From: Alphaproteobacteria bacterium
Lineage (GTDB): Bacteria; Pseudomonadota; Alphaproteobacteria; JABAAW01
Length of the DNA stretch: 10,964 bases
Direction: 5' to 3'
Assembly (NCBI GenBank): GCA_014238625.1
Contig: JABAAS010000033.1
Span: 1 to 10,964, forward strand
Shown here: piece after piece, positions 6,019 to 10,964 of the stretch
Position numbering within the stretch: the first letter of the stretch is position 1
How the letters are laid out: each line of letters begins with the position of its first letter
Position numbers and translations under genes: made by a program
The notes under the pieces: generated by a model
The model's input: the letters and a program-made list of their open reading frames with translations, nothing else
What the model was told of the DNA's origin: nothing
Database searches by the model: none

Positions 6019-7653
6019 ATGGTATCTTATGTGCATACGCTTATGTTTCAAGGCGTCGATGCGCGTCGCGTAGAGGTGCAGGTAGGTCTGACTGGCGGAC
6101 TACCGAGCTTTAGTATAGTTGGTCTAGCGGACAAGACTGTAGGAGAATCGCGTGAGAGGATTCGCTCTGCGCTTGCGCATTCTGGCTTGTCCTTACCGCC
6201 GAAGCGTATCACTGTAAACTTATCGCCAGCGGACTTGACCAAGGAAGGTAGCCATTTTGACTTACCGATAGCTCTCTCGCTTTTGGTAGCGTTAGGCGTT
6301 TTAGATCAGGAAAGTATCGAGCCATACTTCGCCCTTGGCGAGTTGAGTTTAGACGGACGTCTGCTACCGGTAGCTGGTATTTTATCTGCGGCTTTGGCAG
6401 CGCATGGGTATGGCAAAGGTTTGCTCTGCCCTTCGTCGAACGGTGGTGAGGCAGCTTGGGTCGGCGACTTGCCGATAATTTCGGTTGATTCTCTAGCGGA
6501 GGCTTTAGAGCAGTTGCGCGAGCCTCTCATGGTTAGTCGTCCGCAACGCAGTCAGGGCTATTCCAGAAAGACTTGGCATGATTTTTCAGACTTGAAAGGG
6601 CAGGAGAGTGCTCGGCGTGGCGTTGAGATAGCAGCGGCTGGCGGGCATAACCTATTGATGCTTGGAACCCCTGGCGCTGGCAAGTCGATGCTTGCCGAGC
6701 GGCTACCGACGATCTTGCCGCCGATGACCGCCTTGGAGATACTGGAGACGGCGCGCATTCAATCGATCGCGGGAGCTTTTGTCAACGATGGGGATGAGGC
6801 GAGAAGAGGGCTCGGCGGGGGACATGGTGATGGAGCGAGCGGCGGAAGCGGCGGAGGACCTAGCGCACAGAGACCCTTTCGCTCGCCGCATCACTCAGCC
6901 TCCTTGCCAGCTTTAGTTGGTGGCGGGCGCAACGCGCTACCTGGCGAAATATCGCTTGCGCATAATGGCGTCCTCTTCTTAGACGAGCTACCGGAGTTCT
7001 CGCGTCAAGCATTAGAGGCTTTGCGTCAACCCTTGGAGAGCGGCACGATCTCTGTTGCCCGCGCGCACGCGCATGTGACATATCCTGCGCGTTTTCAACT
7101 CATAGCAGCGATGAACCCTTGTCGCTGCGGCTATCTCGACGACCCTAAGCGTAGCTGTCGCAAAGCACCTCTATGCGCAGAGGATTACCAAAAGAAAATA
7201 TCCGGTCCGCTGCTCGATCGCATCGACATATTCTTAGGCGTGCAGGCGGTTGAACCCTACCATCTCTCGCCGGGCAAGGGCGGTGAAAGCTCGGAAGTGA
7301 TAGCCGCGCGAGTTCTACAAGCGCGCGAGCTACAAATCGCTCGCTATAGCTCGCATCCGAAGCTCAAGGGAGTCTCTTGCAATGCGCGTCTTCCTGTAGG
7401 CGAGATCGAAAATTTGGTTGATATCAACAAGGAGGCATTGGCGATACTGCAGGAGGCAGCCGAAAGTTTTTCTCTCTCGGCGCGTGGTTACTATAGGACG
7501 CTACGCGTAGCGCGCACGATAGCAGACTTGGCAGGGCGTGGGACGGTCGCGAAAGACGAAATTTCGGAAGCATTATCGTTTCGCAGAGTATCCATCAAGG
7601 ACATGCATCCCACCTTGCATCCCACCTTGCATCCCACCTTGCATCCCACCTAA
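6019..7653 (+). CDS. comM: YifB/ComM-type Mg-chelatase-like AAA+ ATPase
   Basis: The product has 544 residues. The N-terminal ChlI/Lon-like domain (about 1-170) starts VHTLMFQGVDARRVEVQV and contains GLPSFSIVGL and RITVNLSPADLTKEGSHFDL. The Mg-chelatase-type AAA+ domain follows: Walker A GTPGAGKS at 216-223, RPFRSPHHSAS at about 285-294, Walker B VLFLDE at 318-323, a four-Cys cluster (Cys368, 370, 380, 386) and GPLLDRIDI at 396-404. The C-terminal Mg-chelatase domain has LSARGYYRTLRVARTIADL. ComM is known as a hexameric helicase that promotes branch migration during natural transformation, so this acts in the cytoplasm on recombination intermediates. Oddities: a Gly-rich insertion at about 258-283, and a C-terminal tail (HPTL)n from a 12-bp repeat. 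The ATG fits the family's usual start; the nearest good purine run lies rather far upstream, so initiation may be weak. Confidence 0.95.
   Translation: MVSYVHTLMFQGVDARRVEVQVGLTGGLPSFSIVGLADKTVGESRERIRSALAHSGLSLPPKRITVNLSPADLTKEGSHFDLPIALSLLVALGVLDQESIEPYFALGELSLDGRLLPVAGILSAALAAHGYGKGLLCPSSNGGEAAWVGDLPIISVDSLAEALEQLREPLMVSRPQRSQGYSRKTWHDFSDLKGQESARRGVEIAAAGGHNLLMLGTPGAGKSMLAERLPTILPPMTALEILETARIQSIAGAFVNDGDEARRGLGGGHGDGASGGSGGGPSAQRPFRSPHHSASLPALVGGGRNALPGEISLAHNGVLFLDELPEFSRQALEALRQPLESGTISVARAHAHVTYPARFQLIAAMNPCRCGYLDDPKRSCRKAPLCAEDYQKKISGPLLDRIDIFLGVQAVEPYHLSPGKGGESSEVIAARVLQARELQIARYSSHPKLKGVSCNARLPVGEIENLVDINKEALAILQEAAESFSLSARGYYRTLRVARTIADLAGRGTVAKDEISEALSFRRVSIKDMHPTLHPTLHPTLHPT
7606..7650 (+). 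repeat. 12-bp tandem repeat at the comM 3' end
   Basis: CATCCCACCTTG occurs three times exactly (7606-7617, 7618-7629, 7630-7641) and then as CATCCCACC (7642-7650) directly before the TAA. It encodes His-Pro-Thr-Leu units as a tail after the conserved domain. Exact identity indicates a recent expansion. Confidence 0.95.
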
Positions 7654-7683
7654 GTGCATTCACCCAAATCCCCCCCTAAATCC

Positions 7684-7705
7684 TTTCTCTAATCTTTTCT
7701 CTAAT
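7684..7705 (+). repeat. Short 12-bp period repeat in the comM-sdhC spacer
   Basis: TTTCTCTAAT occurs at 7684-7693 and again at 7696-7705, a 12-bp period, just ahead of the possible sdh promoter. The 140-bp spacer (7654-7793) is otherwise pyrimidine-rich and shows no terminator hairpin I can support. Confidence 0.6.
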
Positions 7706-7708
7706 TCC

Positions 7709-7737
7709 TTGCGCGAGTCTACAAAAACGACTATACA
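7709..7737 (+). promoter_or_regulatory. Possible sigma-70 promoter for the sdh operon
   Basis: TTGCGC (7709-7714) and TATACA (7732-7737) are spaced by exactly 17 bp, and the -10 box matches the consensus at five of six positions. The -35 box is weak (three of six). The site lies 56 bp before the sdhC ATG, in a spacer following comM, which makes a separate sdh transcript plausible. No operator was recognised. Confidence 0.5.
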
Positions 7738-7793
7738 ATAGGGTTTATTTACAACATTTTTCTATCAAGGGATAGGCTTTGCGGAGGCGTTAG

Positions 7794-8189
7794 ATGAGCT
7801 CAGAACGAGATTCTGCACCAGAGCAACAAGCTCGCCCTACCTCGCCACACTTGCAGATATATCGCTGGCAATGGACGATGGTGTTCTCGATAACCCATCG
7901 CCTGACGGGGCTGTATATTTCTGCTGGCATGGTTTTTTTGAGCTTTAAGTTGTTGACGCTGGCCTTTGGTGATGCGGGAGACTTCACTTACCTCGTAATG
8001 TTCGGTCACCATCCACTCTTTTTTGCAATGAAGGTTATCTTCACTTGGACTCTGCTCTACCATATGCTGAACGGAGTGCGCCATCTAGTATGGGATAGCG
8101 GAGCAATGTTAGGTCTTGTTTCTGCGCGAGCCTCTGGCTATATCGTGGCACTGCTATCGGTCGTCTTTAATCTGCTCTATTGGATTTGA
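7794..8189 (+). CDS. sdhC: Succinate dehydrogenase cytochrome b556 subunit
   Basis: SdhC is one of the two membrane anchors of complex II; it helps bind haem b and ubiquinone in the inner membrane. The 131 residues start with a polar tail and RPTSPHLQIYRW, followed by SITHRLTG (32-39) in which Ser32 and Arg36 match the quinone-site residues of E. coli SdhC. Three membrane helices are seen at about 38-58, 70-91 and 112-130. HMLNGVRHLVWD (90-101) carries the haem-ligand His90. GGAGG lies 6 bp before the ATG. It is the first gene of the operon; sdhD begins four bases after its stop. Confidence 0.97.
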   Translation: MSSERDSAPEQQARPTSPHLQIYRWQWTMVFSITHRLTGLYISAGMVFLSFKLLTLAFGDAGDFTYLVMFGHHPLFFAMKVIFTWTLLYHMLNGVRHLVWDSGAMLGLVSARASGYIVALLSVVFNLLYWI

Positions 8190-8193
8190 GACG

Positions 8194-8571
8194 ATGTTGC
8201 GTTTTTTGCTACATTTATTCATTCCCCATAACGATAGAAGCGGGCGCGCCCATTGGGTAGCACAACGTTTGAGCGCGATTATTTTGCTACCCCTATACGT
8301 ATGGCTGCTATTGGTAGCCATGCCCACGGCGAGCAACGCTGGTTACGAAGAGTTATTGCTCTGGATGGGCGAGCCGATGAACTCTATTTTTATCGTATTG
8401 ACGATTTTTTTCTCGATGCGCCATATGTCTTTTGGCTTGGAGTCTATAATAGACGACTATATAGCAGACCCGTTTTACAACCGCGTTGCGTTATTAGCGA
8501 TGCGCTGGGGTACTCTTCTTTTGGCTGTTAGCGTTCTTGGCGCGAGCATCAAGATTTTTCTAGACTACTAA
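8194..8571 (+). CDS. sdhD: Succinate dehydrogenase membrane anchor subunit
   Basis: The second membrane anchor of complex II, 125 residues. It opens with a short soluble part and SGRAHWVAQRLSAIILLPLYVW, then three helices (about 25-45, 65-80, 97-121). RHMSFGLESIIDDY carries His77 and Tyr89, spaced 12 residues as His71 and Tyr83 of E. coli SdhD, which serve haem and quinone. I chose ATG 8194 because it starts just after the sdhC stop and gives the normal family N-terminus; an in-frame ATG at 8116 would add 26 residues read out of frame across sdhC and is unlikely. No strong ribosome binding site is visible, so coupling to sdhC is expected. Confidence 0.95.
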   Translation: MLRFLLHLFIPHNDRSGRAHWVAQRLSAIILLPLYVWLLLVAMPTASNAGYEELLLWMGEPMNSIFIVLTIFFSMRHMSFGLESIIDDYIADPFYNRVALLAMRWGTLLLAVSVLGASIKIFLDY

Positions 8572-8590
8572 TCGAGACTGACTCAAGCAT

Positions 8591-10513
8591 ATGCCAACTC
8601 CTGCCTACGATATAGTTGATCACTGTTACGATGTGCTGGTAGTTGGAGCAGGAGGCAGTGGCTTGCGAGCTACTCTTGGTGTTTTGGAAGGAGGCTTCAG
8701 CACTGCCTGCATCACGAAACTATTTCCGACACGCAGCCATACTGTAGCTGCGCAAGGAGGTATTTCAGCCTCGCTTGGCAATATGGGCGAGGATCACTGG
8801 TCTTGGCATATGTATGACACGGTTAAGGGCTCTGATTGGCTTGGCGACCAAGATGCGATCGAGTATATGGTTCGCGCTGCCGTTGATTCGATAGTCGAGC
8901 TAGAGCATTACGGCATGCCATTCAGTCGCACGGAGGATGGGAATATCTACCAGCGTCCTTTTGGCGGCATGACGACGAACTTTGGCAAGGGACCAGCTGC
9001 TGAGCGCACTTGCGCTGCTGCCGACCGCACGGGACATGCGATGCTGCATACGCTCTACCAGCAATGCTTGAAGGGCAACGCGGCTTTTTTCATCGAGTAT
9101 TTTGTCCTCGACTTGTTGATGGACGATGATGGTCGTTGTTGCGGAGTTTTGGCGTGGAATTTGGCGGACGGTACTATTCATAGATTTCGTGCGCGCGCGA
9201 CTATTTTGGCGACTGGCGGTTATGGTCGCATTTATTTTTCCTGCACTTCGGCGCATAGCTGTACTGGCGATGGCGGTGGCATGGCACTGCGAGCGGGTTT
9301 GCCACTGCAAGACCCTGAGTTTGTGCAATTCCACCCGACTGGTATTTATGGTGCTGGCTGCTTGATTACCGAGGGCGCGCGTGGTGAGGGTGGCTACTTG
9401 ACGAATAGCGAGGGCGAGCGTTTTATGGAACGCTATGCGCCTTCGGCAAAGGACTTGGCATCGCGCGATGTAGTGAGTCGCGCTATGACTTTAGAGATTC
9501 GCGAGGGACGGGGGATTGTCGCGCAAAGCAAAGTTCAAGGTAAAAGCAAGGGTAAAAGCAAGGGTAAAAGCAGTGGTAAGGAGGTAGAGAAGGGAGATCA
9601 TATCCTTCTGCACCTAGAGCATCTATCGCCTGCCATTTTGCACGAGCGTCTTCCTGGCATATCTGATACGGCGCGTATTTTTGCCGATGTAGATGTCACG
9701 CGCCAGCCGATTCCTGTTTTACCGACCTGTCACTATAATATGGGCGGAGTTCCGAGCCTGCATTCGACCGAGGTTGTCAATCCGAGTGGCAAACAAGGAG
9801 GCAACGACAGTGACCGCGTTGTCGAGGGTTTGCTTGCAATAGGCGAGGCGGGTTGCGTTTCGGTGCATGGAGCTAATCGTTTGGGTTCGAACTCGCTTTT
9901 GGACTTAGTTGTTTTCGGCAGGGCGGCGGCTGAGACTTGCGTTAGGCTTTTGCGTGGCGATGGTGGTACTAGCGCGAGGGGGGGGCAAGTTGCTGCTCCG
10001 CAACCGTCGCAATCTTGCGAGCAGCGGGTGCTTGCGCGCTTCGATAGCTACCGCCAAGCGAGTGGCGAGCATAGGACCGCGAGCCTACGCGATTCTCTGC
10101 AGCATATAATGCAAGAGGATTGTTCGGTTTTCCGCACGAAAGAGGTTCTTGCGAGTGGCTTGCAACGCATCGATGAGCTTTGGCAGCAGCTACCAGAGAT
10201 TTCTGTTTCGGATCGCAGTCTAGTTTGGAACTCTGACTTAATGGAGTCGCTTGAGTTTGAGAATCTTCTCCTATGCGCGAGCGCTACCATCGCTTGCGCC
10301 CATCGTCGCGAAGAGAGTAGAGGGGCGCATGCGCGTGAGGATTTTCCTAAACGAGACGATGAGAAATGGATGCAGCACTCGCTTGTATGGATCGATAGCG
10401 CAGAAAATAATGCCATTAGCACAGGTAAGTATAGGACTAGATTTGCCATGCGCCCGGTGCATAGCAAGCCGCTTACGGCAAAACCTATTCCTCCGCAAGA
10501 GCGCGTCTATTGA
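8591..10513 (+). CDS. sdhA: Succinate dehydrogenase flavoprotein subunit
   Basis: SdhA oxidises succinate to fumarate on covalent FAD, on the cytoplasmic face of the inner membrane. The 640 residues show VVGAGGSGLRATLG (FAD binding, 17-30), RSHTVAAQGG with FAD-linked His50, QFHPTG with His248, SRDVVSRAM with catalytic Arg292, HYNMGG with His381, HGANRLGSNSLLD with Arg430, and the C-terminal ESRGAHAREDFPKRDDEKWM. It is longer than usual because of a Lys/Gly/Ser-rich insertion at about 312-335, between EIREGRG and GDHILLHLEHL; Arg292 to His381 is 89 residues against 68 in E. coli. Active-site residues are intact, so the enzyme should work if the insertion forms a surface loop. The ATG follows sdhD by 19 bp. 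It lacks a clear ribosome binding site, but the N-terminal YDIVDHCYDVLVVGAG fits the family. Confidence 0.97.
   Translation: MPTPAYDIVDHCYDVLVVGAGGSGLRATLGVLEGGFSTACITKLFPTRSHTVAAQGGISASLGNMGEDHWSWHMYDTVKGSDWLGDQDAIEYMVRAAVDSIVELEHYGMPFSRTEDGNIYQRPFGGMTTNFGKGPAAERTCAAADRTGHAMLHTLYQQCLKGNAAFFIEYFVLDLLMDDDGRCCGVLAWNLADGTIHRFRARATILATGGYGRIYFSCTSAHSCTGDGGGMALRAGLPLQDPEFVQFHPTGIYGAGCLITEGARGEGGYLTNSEGERFMERYAPSAKDLASRDVVSRAMTLEIREGRGIVAQSKVQGKSKGKSKGKSSGKEVEKGDHILLHLEHLSPAILHERLPGISDTARIFADVDVTRQPIPVLPTCHYNMGGVPSLHSTEVVNPSGKQGGNDSDRVVEGLLAIGEAGCVSVHGANRLGSNSLLDLVVFGRAAAETCVRLLRGDGGTSARGGQVAAPQPSQSCEQRVLARFDSYRQASGEHRTASLRDSLQHIMQEDCSVFRTKEVLASGLQRIDELWQQLPEISVSDRSLVWNSDLMESLEFENLLLCASATIACAHRREESRGAHAREDFPKRDDEKWMQHSLVWIDSAENNAISTGKYRTRFAMRPVHSKPLTAKPIPPQERVY
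9539..9580 (+). repeat. 12-bp tandem repeat inside sdhA
   Basis: GGTAAAAGCAAG occurs twice exactly (9539-9550, 9551-9562), then GGTAAAAGCAGT (9563-9574) and a partial GGTAAG. It codes for Gly-Lys-Ser-Lys units that make up the core of the insertion at about residues 317-330 of SdhA. The frame is kept. Confidence 0.92.
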
Positions 10514-10541
10514 CGCAGGGGTAGAGCGCGTTTATTGACGC
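10499..10541 (+). repeat. Duplicated sdhA stop-codon region, 25-bp period
   Basis: GAGCGCGTCTATTGACGC (10499-10516), holding the last SdhA codons Glu-Arg-Val-Tyr and the TGA, is followed after 7 bp by GAGCGCGTTTATTGACGC (10524-10541), 17 of 18 bases identical. The second copy lies in the sdhA-sdhB spacer, shifted by one base of frame, and again reads Glu-Arg-Val-Tyr-stop. Confidence 0.9.
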
Positions 10542-10585
10542 GAAGATGAATTGGAATTGATAAAAGCATAATCGGAGCAACAGAG

Positions 10586-10964
10586 ATGGCACAACTACTA
10601 CTTCCCCGCAACTCTCGCATCAAACGAGGCAAGCGTTGGCAGCTTCCAGCCCTACCTAGTGGAGTTAGGAGAGGTCGCAAAAGGGTTTTCCGAGTCTATC
10701 GCTGGAATGGGGTTGCAGGCGAGTCTCCGCGTTTGGATCGCTATATCCTAAACACGAAGAGCTGTGGTCCGATGGTTTTAGACGCCTTGATAGCCATCAA
10801 GAATAAAGTTGATCCGAGTCTGACCTTCCGCCGCTCTTGTCGCGAGGGCGTCTGCGGTTCTTGCGCGATGAATATAGACGGGACGAACACCTTGGCTTGC
10901 ACGAAACCAATGTCTGAAGTTAGAGGGGCAATCCATATATATCCACTACCGCACTGCAAGGTTA
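10586..10964 (+). CDS. sdhB: Succinate dehydrogenase iron-sulfur subunit, N-terminal part (cut by window end)
   Basis: SdhB passes electrons from SdhA-bound FAD to the membrane quinone site through three Fe-S clusters. The visible 126 codons begin MAQLLLPRNSRIKRGKRW, the usual alphaproteobacterial opening, then FRVYRWN, SCGPMVLDALIAIKNKVDPSLTFRRS and CREGVCGSCAMNIDGTNTLAC. Cys85, Cys90, Cys93 and Cys105 are the 2Fe-2S ligands. The regions binding the 4Fe-4S and 3Fe-4S clusters lie beyond the window. GGAG stands 8-9 bp before the ATG. The sdhA-sdhB gap is 72 bp, wider than the other gaps in this operon, and holds the duplicated sdhA end. Confidence 0.97.
   Translation, partial: MAQLLLPRNSRIKRGKRWQLPALPSGVRRGRKRVFRVYRWNGVAGESPRLDRYILNTKSCGPMVLDALIAIKNKVDPSLTFRRSCREGVCGSCAMNIDGTNTLACTKPMSEVRGAIHIYPLPHCKV

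Noticed and set aside
7538..7741. Plus-strand frame with repeated CIPP units
   Set aside because: It is the comM 3' repeat read in another frame, followed by spacer sequence.
8116..8193. Longer start for SdhD at ATG 8116
   Set aside because: The added residues overlap sdhC out of frame and do not look like SdhD; ATG 8194 gives the normal family N-terminus.
8900..9334. Minus-strand open frame of 144 codons within sdhA
   Set aside because: It is antisense to a strongly conserved part of sdhA and shows no recognisable domain or ribosome binding site.

Overview
The window looks like part of an alphaproteobacterial chromosome. The best evidence is a sdhC-sdhD-sdhA-sdhB operon whose proteins match the alphaproteobacterial (mitochondrial-like) type: a short SdhD, an SdhC opening with RPTSPHLQIYRW, and an SdhB with the CREGVCGSCAMNIDG cluster region. 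An Smr-domain protein, an XthA-type exonuclease III and a SPOR-domain lipoprotein fit the same group. I cannot assign an order or genus by eye. No tRNA, rRNA, CRISPR array, transposase or phage gene was seen.

Layout. Positions 1-3911 are read on the minus strand: xth (exonuclease III), closely followed by an Smr-domain gene, then a spacer with phased A-tracts, a predicted lipoprotein with a SPOR domain, and the first 203 codons of ilvD (cut by the window start). A 135-bp divergent spacer separates these from the plus-strand half. That half begins with three consecutive small genes for signal-peptide-bearing, probable outer-membrane beta-barrel proteins that appear to be diverged paralogues. 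They are followed by comM (YifB-type AAA+ ATPase) and the sdhCDAB operon, with sdhB cut by the window end.

Functionally these are mostly housekeeping genes. They cover branched-chain amino acid synthesis (ilvD), cell-envelope/septum biology (SPOR lipoprotein), DNA repair and nucleic-acid processing (xth, Smr), DNA uptake/recombination (comM) and the TCA cycle/respiratory chain complex II (sdh). The least understood part is the three-gene outer-membrane array.

The most unusual property is an abundance of short tandem duplications. Within genes they have 12-, 15- or 18-bp periods, so they stay in frame. They occur at the start codon and in the linker of the SPOR lipoprotein, in Smr, in the signal peptide of the third barrel protein, at the C-terminus of ComM and inside SdhA. 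Between genes there are 11-, 12- and 25-bp periods, including a near-exact copy of the sdhA stop-codon region. This looks like a genome with active slippage or tandem duplication whose products are kept when they preserve the frame. I found no convincing new multi-gene system such as a defence or biosynthetic cassette.
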